From: Aselliscus stoliczkanus
Lineage: Eukaryota; Chordata; Mammalia; Chiroptera; Hipposideridae
Assembly: GCA_033961575.1 (NCBI GenBank)
Contig: CM066727.1
Coordinates: forward strand, 115,122,434-115,186,433
Direction: 5' to 3'
Length of the DNA: 64,000 bases
The translations under genes and the position numbers were made by a program. Positions within the stretch are counted from its first letter, which is position 1; the number at the start of each line of letters is the position of its first letter. Under the pieces are notes generated by a model. The model made no database searches. It was given only the letters and a program-made list of their open reading frames with translations, and was not told the DNA's origin. Below are positions 12,466 through 23,590 of this stretch, piece by piece.

Positions 12466-14059
12466 TCCCTCCCTCATGGGCAGGGGACACAAAATAGAAA
12501 TATTGAGTGAGGAGGAATTCTCTGATCCTCTCTAAATGCTGCTGACAGGAAGCTGTTAGTCTTAATGAGCAGCTCTTTGGAGGTGGGCCCCCGCCTGGCC
12601 TCACTCACACTGCGCAGCCCCAGCATAGCTCTGTGGATAGGTAAGTTTCCTAAGTACCATCTGGTAACATGAAGGTCTCATGAAGAGAGCAGTCTTAAAG
12701 GATGGCTCAAGGCCTGGCAGGGAAAAATACACAGGAAATTGACCTGGACAAATACTTGACTCCAAAATGAGTTTCACATCCCAGCTGAGGAAAGTCCTCT
12801 GAACAGAAAGTCAAACATCATGACAAGACAAAGCTTTCCTAACATTTCCTGGAATTCGTGGAGGAGACCCACGCCAAGGTGCCAAAGTAATTTGACATCT
12901 ATTTGTTTTCGTGCCTACTGAGTCTGGCAGGAAAGATGCAGGTGGGGCAAAAAGCACAGAGAGGTAAGGTGACAGGCCACACAGCTCATAAGGGGACAGA
13001 TTTCGCTAGCTCCAGGACCAAATTCTTCTGCCATCTTGTTGTGGTCACCCTCAGGTCTGGAGCCCAGTCAAGGTGGATTCTGCTGTTAACTACACAAGAT
13101 CCTCAGAAGACCAGTTAGCAAACCTGCTCAAAAAGCCTGGATAAGGAGCAGCCCCGCCCCTACCCCTGCTGCTCTGCACTTGGGTGCCCATTTGCAGGAC
13201 ACCAATCAGAGTCCTCAGTCCCAGGAGTCTCCCCTGGATCAAGACGGCAGGCAGGATGCTCCACTCCAGGTCAGGGCAGGGCATTTTGGGAATTTTTACA
13301 GACCAGGGTCAGGTCACATGTTCCCAACACTTGCAAAGGCCTCTGGGAACTAATTACTGGACTCTGAAGGAGACTAGACAGCTAACGCCCTTGGCCTCAC
13401 CTGTCACCCACTGCCTTCCCGGTGTGATGATTCAAAGACCCCAGAGCCTGGGCGCAGGGCAGGTTGGGTGGGCCTCCCCACCCCTTGCCCCCCGCGGGGC
13501 CTATGAGGGAAGCTGAGTCTTTTCCATTTTTGGATGCAGTTCTGCAGCCCCAGATTGCCCCCACCGGGTCCACCGGTAGGTGGGCAGGTTTCCCAGCAGC
13601 CTCTGAGCGTCAGACGTGACAAATGGAGTAAGCACTGACGCCAAGCTCCCAAGCCCAGCGGTTTAAAACTAAACTGTATTGATTGAGAATTTAATTGCTC
13701 CCTAATTGCTGAGTAAACACTGACTGGTCCATTGATCATGCCTCAGATCTGTGGGGAGGGAGGAAAGGAGAGCTGGATACTGGGGCAGTGCTAAGGCAGG
13801 GCTCTCCCCGACAGCCATTCTCGGAGGGGTGTCCCTTCTTCTAGGGCATTGAGGAGTGCAACCTCCAGCAGAGCCCGAAGCTACTGTCACACACACTCTG
13901 CAGCTGGTTAGCGGGTGACAGAGGAGAGCGGCATCCCCATAAGAGCAGTGGAGGCCCTGGGAGGTTCTGGTTAAGGCAGGAGGCACTCTCAATGCACACA
14001 GCGAGAAATACAGGCTCTAAAATCCTTTTTCTAAAATGGGGGGACAAGTAAAACCCAGG
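12466..14059. other. Intron 2 sequence, nothing recognised
   Basis: Moderate GC with a few chance frames. No splice-flanked conserved frame and no young repeat seen. Confidence 0.5.
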
Positions 14060-14240
14060 TCATAGAAAAATAAAACCCCAGAAGGTTGCACACTAATATA
14101 ATAACAGTGGTTAATTCTATATGACTCGATTCAATTTTTATTTTCTTCTTTATATTCCTGTATTTTCCACATTTTGAACAACTAGCAAGTATAACTTATA
14201 ATCAGAGAAAATAATGTTACTTAAGATTAAATGAAATGTC
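14060..14240 (+). repeat. Old L1 3'UTR fragment
   Basis: AATTTTTATTTTCTTCTTTA then CCTGTATTTTCCACATTTTG, typical of ancient L1M 3' ends. A 15-base A-run at about 14262-14277 follows. Confidence 0.5.
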
Positions 14241-14284
14241 TCAAAGGATTTCTCCTGTGCTTTAAAAAAAAAAAAAAATCATAG

Positions 14285-14525
14285 CAGCAGATCCGTGGAA
14301 AGAGGTTGCGTTTTTGCAGTTAGACCTGGGCCTACCTGCTGGCTCCACACTGATTAGCAGGGTTCCCTATATCAAGATGCTGAACTTCTCTCCATCCAAA
14401 TACCTTATCTGTCAATCGGAGTAGCAGCTATCTCACAGACTTAAGTGAGATGAAATATTGAGAGTGCTTAGTGAAACCTTCTGGCGTGTTCAATAAGTGT
14501 TGTGTTCAATAAATATTAGTGTCTC
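14285..14525 (+). repeat. MIR SINE
   Basis: CAGTTAGACCTGGGCCTACC, ATACCTTATCTGTCAATCGG and a doubled end, GTGTTCAATAAGTGTTGTGTTCAATAAATA in two adjoining pieces. Confidence 0.55.
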
Positions 14526-17439
14526 TTCCATCCTGGAGTAGGGCGGGGCAGTTGAGGAAGAAGGACCAAATATTGGGGGTGAGTCACTTTAGCCTGCTAG
14601 GGCCCAGAGTGCCCCCACCCTCACCCTCTATCCCTTCTTTCTCCCTAGAGCTGGGCATTATTTTATTTCCTCCCTAGTGTCTCCCTTTTCTGGACACCCC
14701 CCACCCCAGTCTCCTGTCATTACCCTTACAGAAGCCAATCTTCCTCATCTCACCCCATTGCCACCCATGGAGACAAATGGGCTGCCATTCTACTAGATGC
14801 TGGGAGGCAGCTGGCCAGCGTCAGGGTCATTGTTCCAAATGTCACGAAGAGCCAGAGAGGGAGGGGAGCCCATGGGATTGAAAGTAGAACTGCAATTACT
14901 AGCCTATTCAATTCCCCAGAATCAAGCCCTGCCATTAGCTAGCAGCAGGGAGGAGGTGGGGAAGAGGGGATGAAAGAGCCTGGCACACACTTGCTGCCCC
15001 CTGGCTGGCTCCAAGCCCCCGACTCCCAACTCGCACCTGAAGGCCTATTACCCTGGTAAGCATAGGGATATGGGAACCTAGGCACAACAGAACCTGTGAT
15101 AACTCTGTGCCAGCTCCACAACTGCTCCATTGTATCCCAGGCCCCAATGCCTACCACACGGCCCCTTCTTTCACAGGCACGCAGTTTCCAGATTCACTTC
15201 ACTTCGGGTCTCCCCATTTCTGGGAGCATCCTCCCTGGCAGATGCCAGGTTCCAAGATAGATTTCTCCTGAACCCTCTCCCAGGTGGCTGGAAAGGGCTG
15301 TCCTAGAACACACTCACGGGGATGGGACTTCCTTGCCTCTTTGGGAGGGGGGTGAGGTCTCTCTTGGTACCCTGGGCTCTCCCCTGGGTTGAGGGTTTGC
15401 CTCAGGCTGCAGCAACAGCAGCTCCTCTCACATCTCACATGTGTGATCAGCTGGCCGTGTGATCAGCTAATACAGATCAGCTGCCAATGCAGCCCCCAGG
15501 GGATGAGCCATGGGACTCAAGGAAAGGGATTCTTGGGATTGGGTCAGGGAGGGGACAGACCTCTCCAACTTGTGCTGATCTTGGTCATTACTGGCTTCAG
15601 CCATGTGCAGAGGGAGGTGAGGGTCCTCTGTGGCCAGCTCTGAGGTCACACAACAAATACCCCAATAATCAATCCTGAGATCTGATGGATTAGTTTGGAT
15701 TCCTTATTGGGGTCACCTGTAGAGACCAAGTGGCTTATGCCTATGGCTAGAAACCCTCAGAAGAGGCTGATGTGGCTGGAGCCTGGCTGAGATGGTGGGA
15801 AATCAGACCGGTAGGGAGGAGCCTGGCTTGTCTTAGAGGGCCCTGTCACACCCACCCTGAGCTGGCCTTCACCCTAGTCTCTGAGCCCTACATTCTTGTA
15901 GAGAAACTCATGGGGGAGGTTTGGGCTATACTCTCTGGGGGCAGGGCACCTGGCTAAAGCGGGGGATTAAGGACTATGAAGGGGTCACAAAGGGTTGAGA
16001 GCAGGGATGTTGGGAGTCTGATGGGAGAAAACTTATCTCATAAGGATGGAAGCCAAGAATAGACAGACCTACTGACACATACATTGTTTGTCAGAAAACA
16101 CCTACATGGCCTCCTCTCAGAGAAGCAGAGAAACTGTTATCAGAAAAACAGACAGACAGACAGACAGACAGAAACACACTCTAGAAAACTATAAACCAAA
16201 CAGACAGGACAACTTGGAATAACTGGAAACAGCCACAGACAACAGCAGGACCAACTTGGGTGCAACCCCCCTGCCTCCCAGTGGGCTTACAGGTCCTCTG
16301 GGAACCAGGGTTCAGGAAAACCTCTCACCTCCCCTCCTCCCTTACCAGAGCACCTCTGCCCCAACCTTGGTACCTGCCTTTCAAGGGGAAACTGAGATAA
16401 AAGGTTTCCTACCATCCCACCTTGAATCTTGAAAAAGAACCCTATTCACGTGCAGCCCGGCTCGCATAAGAGAGCAGCACCTCTCCCTGGCCCTACATAC
16501 ACCCACCTCTCTCCCATCCCATCCTACCAGGAGCCAGGCTTCAGGGTGACCCAGCCAGGTAGTTAGAGGAATTTTGGCAAGTGAAAGAGTGGGAGGGGTG
16601 AGTATGATACAGAGAAAGGACCAAGGAAAACACAAGGGAGGATTTCTGTTGCTGGGCCTCCCAGGACTGAGCTCTGTTAGGGCATGATGTTACCCATCCT
16701 CACCAGTGCCTCGTGCTTGGGTGGCAGCTATGAAATGTTCACTGAATTGAGTTGGGTTGATGGGGCAAAAGGCAGGATAGACTTTTTCTCGCCTCTCATC
16801 CCCTACCAGGGTGGACATTTTTAGGAAGAAGACTGAGCCATGTGTCTGAACAGGGACAGCTGTCCAGGCCCCATCTCTTTCCTCCCAGACCACCATCATG
16901 GTACTTCACTCTCCTCTCTTCCTTCTCTCCGCTGTCTCATTCTCCCATGTCTCTCTTTCCTTCCAGTTTCCACGTGAGCCATTTTCAATTTGGAGGCATC
17001 ACAATGCCCCACTCGATGGAGAGCTGCTCAAATATCCCATGCCCTAATGTGGCCTTATGTCCCGGCACAGACTTGGCCCAGAGGCCACTCAGGGCATCAC
17101 ACTGGGCTTGGCCCTTCCCTTTGCCGTCCATCCTCCAACATGGCCAGCTGAAGGGAATAAGCATGCCTCCTGCAGCCCTGGACTGAAGGGTCTGGAGGTG
17201 TTATTGTGGCCCAAGTCCCACTGTTCCCTCCTCAGAGTCCTGCCTCATCCCAGACCCCCTCTGACTTCCCTTTCAGGGAAACCCAGTAGTATCTATCACC
17301 TTTTAGGGGTGGTTTTCTATCCCCAAGCTCGATAGCCACTGTCCCCAATTACTATCTAGTTATTCTCCAAGGATGAAAGGGAAAGAGCATTAAGGAAATT
17401 GTTAAATCTTAAATGTGGGAGCGGCGAGCAGTGGGGGTC
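14526..17439. other. Intron 2 sequence with a short (ACAG)n tract
   Basis: Only a (ACAG)n run at 16149-16171 stands out. The long chance frames (up to 114 codons) have no recognisable protein character. Confidence 0.5.
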
Positions 17440-17580
17440 TAACGCCCTAAGTGTGCATCTGGGCGTGGACACTTACTGGCTGTGTGGCTGTGGGCAAGTC
17501 CCCTGAGAGCTCTGAACCCCATTCTCATCTCACGTAAGACAGAGATTATAAAACCCGCCTGGTCCTATCTCCCTAAGCAG
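17440..17580 (+). repeat. MIR fragment
   Basis: CTGGCTGTGTGGCTGTGGGC then AAGTCCCCTGAGAGCTCTG. Confidence 0.5.
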
Positions 17581-17754
17581 TCAAGAGGCTCCATGAGGTT
17601 ATATTTAAATGTTATTTTCTAGGTAGACCAACCTCTTCCTATACAGACAGGGAGACTGAGGCCTAGGGAGGGAAGTAACTTGCCCAAATTCATTCCAACC
17701 ACAGGAGGCTGTAGATGGGGCAAGTTTCTGTCCAGAATTGACGAATCTTACTCC

Positions 17755-18010
17755 AAGTGAAGTAAAGAACAAGAGAAATGTGCAGAACTGTGAGACAGAA
17801 ATATTGGTAGAAAGGAGAAGGAAACGAAGTGTAATAAGGGACAGGAACTGACAGCACACACAGCTCTAGAGGAGAAGGAGAGGAAATTGATGTGGGCGAG
17901 GAAGAGGAGAAATGGAGGAACGGAAGGGCAGAGAGACAGATGACTGTGGAAGGAGTAGGATGAAAGCATGATGGAGACAGACGACAAGGAAGGAGGACAG
18001 GAAGGGACAG
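17755..18010. repeat. IQSEC3: Purine-rich tract (pyrimidine-rich in IQSEC3 RNA)
   Basis: The plus strand is about 80% A/G (repeated GGAGAAGG, GAGGAAGAGG). In the IQSEC3 transcript it would read as a C/U-rich block starting about 575 nt downstream of the exon 2 donor. No unit structure. Confidence 0.5.
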
Positions 18011-18585
18011 GGCATCCAACTAACCAGAACAAGATGAACAAGAAAGCCTGGGACACTGACACCAAATGCTGACTTTTCAACATTCCCCTTCCTTCCCAGG
18101 TTGTCAGCAAACTCAACGAAGGTTGAAAAATCCCTAAAATTAAAGTCTGTCATCTTGGCTCCTTTATAGAAGGAGAAAGGTTAGAAAGAAAAATGTAACT
18201 GTTTGATGTAAGAGGAAGGGTGGGCACTACCATTGGTTGAGCAACCACTGAGTGCCAGACAACCTGCCACATGCTACATACATGTGTGTGAATATGTATG
18301 TGTGTTAATTTCCCTTGATGTTTAAAAATGTATTTATATAGGCTGTTTACAGGGGAGGAAGATAGGTTTGGGATTTGAACAAAACTGCGTAATGACCTCA
18401 AAAGTTGGGAATGGCTCATCTGGGGTCAGAGGAAGGAAAAAGAACGGAAGTATGAGGAAGGATAAAAACAAACAAAAACACAAGGCTTAAGAGTAAGAGG
18501 CCAAATGGCCAAGCAGTGTGTGCTTTGCTTGAGGGGAAGGGCAGTGGGTGTGGGGAAGGGAGGAGCGTCCACGGTCACTTCCCAC

Positions 18586-18669
18586 CTTTGGGAGGCCAGG
18601 TCGGAGCAGGCGGGCTTCTGCTCGGCGTCGGCGGCTGGGCAGCAGAACTGGTGCAGCACGGTCTCATTC
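18586..18669 (-). CDS. IQSEC3: IQSEC3 coding exon 2 (84 nt)
   Basis: Short internal exon reading (E)[20 protein letters not shown] followed by CSDLASQ, which I recognise as the IQSEC3 segment directly after RRPE of exon 1. The acceptor at 18670-18672 follows a pyrimidine-rich tract (CCTCTGCTCTGCCCTCAG). The donor is CAAAG then GTGGGAAG, at 18585 downward. The first base completes the GA left by exon 1 to give a Glu codon, and the last two bases (AG) are completed by exon 3, which is not in the window. The cysteine-rich sequence has no named fold. The phase match over 37 kb and the known protein order make this call firm. Confidence 0.93.
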
Positions 18670-19149
18670 CTGAGGGCAGAGCAGAGGGACAAGGTCAGGG
18701 AGCAGGGAGGCAGGCCGACACCACGGCCTTTCTGCCCTGAAACCCTGCGCTGATGTCACTGAAGTTGCCGGCACTGATCCAGTGTAGCTTCGGTTTCTTG
18801 TCATCAAGGCCTTTTCAAACACTCATTAGGCCCAAATCAAACACCATCTCTCGTCAACAGAACTGTTCCTACTTCGGCATCCCATCCCTTCAGTAGGCTC
18901 CTCTACGTATCTGTACCATCGATTCCCTCATCTTTCATCATTATCATAGTTCTTTATAACCCTGAACCCCACTAAGTTCTGACAAGGCAGAACTAGGTCT
19001 ATTCCTCTGTGAGAATTGCATGCAGTAAACATCATAAAGCTGATCAGATGCAAAGGTACAAAGCACTCATAAAGAGATTTTAGTGTGGCTAGCCGAAAAT
19101 CCAAGGCATGGTACGTGATGGATTTGTTTGATGCAGATGAAAAAGCCAA

Positions 19150-19260
19150 CCCAGGAAGCAGAGATCTGGGTTCCAGTGCCAGCCAGCCAGCTCTGTGATA
19201 CCCAGCTCATCTTTTCTGGGTCTCAACTCACTGACTGATGAAATGAGAGAGTTGAACTAG
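19150..19260 (+). repeat. MIR fragment
   Basis: GATCTGGGTTCCAGTGCCAG and CTCAACTCACTGACTGATG mark the first half of a MIR. Confidence 0.5.
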
Positions 19261-19267
19261 AGAACTG

Positions 19268-19955
19268 ATTGGTTCTCAACCGTAGGTGCTTATTAGAATC
19301 ATCAGGAGATTTTTTTTTTTTAAAGATTTTATTGGGGAATTGAGGGAAGGGAACAGTGTTAGGGAATTGGGGAAAGGGACCAGCCAAGTTGTTGTTCTTC
19401 AATCTTCGTTGTGGAGGGTGCCAGTTGCCATCTGGCTTCCCATCAGCAACTCATGGTCTCTAAGCTCATGGTGCTGTGTTCAATCTTAGTTGCCGGTGGG
19501 CGTAGCCACCATTCCATATGGGAGTTGAATCAGCAGCCTTGTTGTTAAGAGCACACCCTCTATCCTCTGAGTCATCCGGCGGCAGCTCAACTCAAGGTGC
19601 AAAGTTCAGTCTTAGTTGCCAGTGGGCATAGCCCACCATCAAACAAGTAATCTTGTTGTTACACCAGCTGAGCCATCCTGCCACCTGTTGGCAGCTCAGT
19701 GACAGCTCAGTTCGGGCACAGTATTCACTGGCCCATGTGGGAATCGAACCAGTGGCCCTGTTGCTCAGAGCTGGCACTCTAAGCCAACTCTTAACCAACT
19801 GAGCCACTCGGCTGGCCACCAGGAGATTTTTAAACTAACCCTGCCTGGGTCCTTCCCCTCAGGGACTCATTTACTTGGTCTGACTTGGCTCAGGGGCACC
19901 AGGACTTTTCATAAGCTCCCAGGTGATTCTAAAGGCAGCCAGAATTGAGAGCAAT
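19268..19955. mobile_element. MER5A-like hAT element split by a SINE
   Basis: Left part 19268-19310 (TTGGTTCTCAACCGTAGGTG, TTAGAATCATCAGGAGAT) and right part 19821-19955 (GAGATTTTTAAACTAACCC ... CTCCCAGGTGATTCTAAAG) are the two halves of a MER5A-type palindromic non-autonomous hAT. The SINE at 19315-19819 lies between. Confidence 0.65.
19315..19819 (-). repeat. Long trimeric tRNA-SINE inserted in MER5A
   Basis: Reverse orientation: T-run and TTTAAAGATTTTATTGGGGA at the left (A-tail, AATAAAATCTTT), GGCTGGCCA at the right. Three tRNA-like units are visible (GGAATCGAACCAGTGGCCC, GGAGTTGAATCAGCAGC and a degraded one). Target-site duplication CAGGAGATTTTT at 19303-19314 and 19820-19831. Confidence 0.85.
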
Positions 19956-20149
19956 TAGACTAGATAATTTCCAAGGTCTCTTCCACCTCTAAAATGATGC
20001 AATTCTAATATCCACTTTGAGCCAACTTGGGATTTAATATTGAAATTACTTTTGCACAAAGTAATGCTGTCCACTGCCTTCTGTCCCTTAGCAGGAAGTC
20101 GCAATACTGGACATTATGGAGTCAGAGAATGTCAGACCTGGAAGGGCCC

Positions 20150-21540
20150 CCAAAGATCACCTAAAAGAGATTTTTAAACTTTTATGGCTTCAGAACACTT
20201 TGTTCAAATCCAGTCTTTCCTGGAAGCTGCTGAGTTTGGGTATCCTCATGGAAGAAAATAACATTGGAGCCTACCTTAATTTAACAAAAATAAATTCCAG
20301 AGAGATTGCATGTTTAAATGAGAAAAATAAAACAAGGGAAAATATAGACACAAACTTAGGAATATAGTCTATGTGACGGGGAGACAAAACAAAACAGGAA
20401 ACTGAGAAGCTGGTAGAAAAAAATAAACATGTTTGAAGACATAAAAGAAAAACATCTAGTATGGAAAAAGATATGCTATTAAGTCAAAATACAAATGATA
20501 GAATGGGAAAATATATTTGCAACACATTGGACAGAAGGCATGTTAATATCCTATGTTGAACCCCCACAAAGATAAACCCAATAGAAAAAAATGGACAGAG
20601 CATATGAATTCCAGTTGACACAAGTGGAAATCCAAAGAGCAAGTAAATATATGGAAAGGTGCTCTGCCTTGTAGTAAACAGGAAAACACAAATTAAAGCA
20701 TCACTGAGATGCCACTGCCCATCCACCGGACTGGCAAACATTAAAAAGACTAGTAACTACAAGTGCTGGTGAGGGTGCGGGGAGAGAAGTGCCCTCATCA
20801 TGACCTGTGTGAATGTGAATTTTTACAGCAGTTTTTTTGAAATTTAAAACAACACAGGTCTTCTGACCCAGGAATCCCACCTCTGGAATTCTATGCCCTA
20901 GAAATGCAAGTACCCATTCATAAAGGTATTTGTACAAACTGTTGTGGCAGCATTGTGTTTAGTGGGGGGAACAAAACAACTGGAAATAAACTGAGTGCCA
21001 TTCAATCAGGGAGTGGCTGAGTAAACTGATAACTTTATTCAGAACATGGAATTATGCACTATATCTCTATATGGAATTACATGCTTTACTTTTATGTAGG
21101 ACTCATTCTCAGTCCTTGGCTCTTAAAATAAAATTATGTGCTGTTGCTCAATGACCCCTCTCTATCCAATGCAAATTCTATACATTGTCCTATATTCATA
21201 TATGAGTGCATACATAACTAAGCTGTTAACATTAGTTATCTCAGCAGGATGAGAATGGGACAAAAGAGGGATAGGTAAGAACAGGAAAAGGAAAACATGT
21301 TTGGTGTAATGTTAACTGAAAATGTTAAATATAAATCTCTACTTATGATATAACTATAAATACATTAAAATTGAATATGTACCTGGAAGGATTAGAACAT
21401 GTCAGGAACCCACACAAATATTAATGTCATTTCAGGATGGATCATGGACAACTTTTATCTTGGATTTTTATTAATTTAATAGATAATTGACTATGTATAA
21501 TCTACAGATTATAGATTAATATTTAATGCAATGAATCCAG
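20150..21540 (+). repeat. Old L1 (ORF2 3' part and 3'UTR)
   Basis: Reads as the L1 ORF2 tail: AATGGGAAAATATATTTGCA, CTGGTGAGGGTGCGGGGAGA, TCTTCTGACCCAGGAATCCC, then a diverged AT-rich 3'UTR. Frame destroyed by many changes. Confidence 0.7.
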
Positions 21541-21584
21541 CTTTTTTAAAGGGCAATGAAGCAAATAATTGAATCTGACACCTC

Positions 21585-21695
21585 ATGTTACAGATGAGAA
21601 AGCTGGGGCCTAGCGTGGGGAAGTGATTCATCTAGGATTGTTCTCTGACCAAAGTCCCAGGTCAGTCTTCCAGTCATCCCCACCATCCCCAACAC
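21585..21695 (-). repeat. MIR fragment
   Basis: TGTTACAGATGAGAAAGCTG then GGGAAGTGATTCATCTAGGA. Confidence 0.5.
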
Positions 21696-22950
21696 AGCCC
21701 CAGGTTTCTGGGGGCAAATCAGAGCCTTTAGAGGACTGTCTCGATCTCAACATCTTGTGATAGCCCCTAGGGCTGCCTGGCATGAGGAGAAAGGGGAAGA
21801 AGAAAAGAGGATGCAGGGCTGAAGACCTCAGAGCGCAAAAACAATGGAAGGGCAGATGGACCCAGGCGTGTAGATAAGCTGAGAACTTACCCCCCAGTTC
21901 ATGTCACCAGGTGCACCTGTGCCCTGGCGCTGGTTCAGAATTCTGACACAAGCCCCCGAGAGCCTAGGAAGAGCCACAGCTCACTGACTACCGGCAGCAC
22001 TTGCATTTCAGGAAAGAGAGGGTACCCAGACACAGTCACAGGCTGCCTGCCACAGTGTCGCCTGGGCTCTGTTCTGATGCTGCCTCTATGTCCCAGAGGC
22101 AGCCTCAAAGGGCTGGGAGCTGCTCTTCTGACTTGGCACCAAGGCAGGCTCCAGACTCAGCTGCACTGGCCCACGCAGTGGGCAACATAAGCCTGCATGT
22201 CCCCAAGTCCTTCTCCACCAAGTCCTTCTCCACCTCAGGCTCGGGATGGCAGTGCTACTGGGGTTGCAGTCTCTTTGGGGTTTCCTGCTGATGGGGTCCC
22301 TCAGAACAGTCCAGCTGAGAGGGGAAGCTTGCCTTCAGCCCTTCTCCCATTTCCCCTCTATCCACCTCCATCCCCAGGTGCCTCCCCATTAGAACCTTCC
22401 TTCTTGAGGTTTAGTTCATAATGAATCATATAAGTCCTACTCTGCCTGCCTCTGACCAGCCTGTCACCTCCCCTGCCCACAGTCATGGTCCACGTCCTCT
22501 GACCTGGGCAGGTCTCAGCTTAAGTTGGCTGAAGGTTGCTTTCAGCCTCCCAGACTTCCCCTCCCTCTTCCTCAAAGGAGAATCCAAACAAAGGGACCCA
22601 AAGAATTCATTCCTGTTCGAAATAAAACTGGAAACATGATGAGAAGGGCACCTCCTCTCTGTGGTATTCTTCCTAAAACCTTTAACCCGAGTCTAACTGA
22701 GAAAAGCCTTTAACCTGAGTCTGAGACCAACGCAAATCAAGCACATTCTACCAAATACCTGACAAGTACTCCTCAAAACGGTCAAGGTCATGAAAACCAA
22801 AAAAGAGATAGAAACTGTCACAGATCAGAGAAAACTAAGAAGACATGACAATTTTCGTGTGGTACCCTGAGTGGGATGCTGGAATAAGAAGAGGACATTA
22901 GTGGAAAAACTAGTAAAATACAAATAAAAACTAGAGATTTATAGAGATAG
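21696..22950. other. Intron 1 sequence with two small tandem duplications
   Basis: CCAAGTCCTTCTCCA is doubled at about 22203-22232, and a roughly 28-base unit CCTTTAACC.GAGTCT is doubled at about 22678-22730. No gene or dated repeat seen. Confidence 0.5.
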
Positions 22951-22956
22951 AAAAAT

Positions 22957-23001
<45 letters not shown>

Positions 23002-23031
23002 ATAGATAGATTGATAGATAGCAGATAGATG
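22957..23031 (+). repeat. (GATA)n microsatellite
   Basis: About 15 near-perfect GATA units with a few interruptions (AATA, TTGATA, GCAGATA). Confidence 0.92.
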
Positions 23032-23084
23032 ACAGATGATAAAATTGGGGCAGCAGAATACTAATAATTGTATGTCATGACTTT

Positions 23085-23590
23085 ATAGTGTTTACCATGT
23101 GGTAAAAGTGTTCTAAGCACTTTCCATGTATTAACTTAATTCTCACAAAACATACAACAAAACTTTCTCATCACTCTCCAGAAGACGAAACTGAGGCATA
23201 GTGAGTTTGTGAGCCTCTGATGAAATATGCATTCAACGTATGCCTCATTCCTTATGACAACTCTTATGGTGTGTTTTTGTGTGTGTGTGTGTTTTTTAAT
23301 GTTTTGAGCAAGAACTGCATTCTGTTTTTTTGAGGACCGTGTCACTGGCCCTCATATGTGAGACTCCAACCGGGGCCGCTGGCTTCCCAAGCCAGTGCTT
23401 AACCACTGCGCCACTCAGCCGGCCCTCTTATGGTGTGTTTTATCACCCCCCCACACACACACTTTTTTTTTTTTTTTTTTTACAAATAAGAAAACCAAGA
23501 CTCAGAGGAGGGAAGTGAATTGCTCAAGGTCACACAGCTGGTTAGTAGGAGAGCCTAAAGCTCAGTCAGGCTTTGGAATCATACAGCCCC
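23085..23590 (-). repeat. MIR split by a SINE
   Basis: Left half 23085-23260 (GTTCTAAGCACTTTCCATGT, AGACGAAACTGAGGCATAGT). Right half 23490-23590 (GAAAACCAAGACTCAGAGGA, CAAGGTCACACAGCTGGTTA). The SINE insertion and simple repeats sit between, and the two halves partly overlap. Confidence 0.6.
23278..23424 (-). repeat. Short tRNA-SINE with extended, apparently transduced 3' end
   Basis: Reverse-orientation monomer: GGGCCGGCTGAGTGGCGCAG begins at 23424 and the body ends GGTCCTC plus A-run at about 23333. Leftwards it continues with about 45 bases of non-SINE sequence and an ACn tail before the duplication CTCTTATGGTGTGTTTT, at 23261-23277 and 23425-23441 (17 bases). Confidence 0.82.

Larger units (their letters stand above)
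1..18585 (-). other. IQSEC3: IQSEC3 intron 2, 5' portion
   Basis: Begins with the GTGGGAAG donor after exon 2. Human IQSEC3 exon 3 is long and carries distinctive low-complexity and IQ-motif-proximal sequence. Nothing like it appears in any frame here, so the intron must run past the left edge. Contents are one hAT element, one SINE, MIR and L2 pieces and a (CT)n tract. The rest is unremarkable single-copy intron. Confidence 0.7.
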
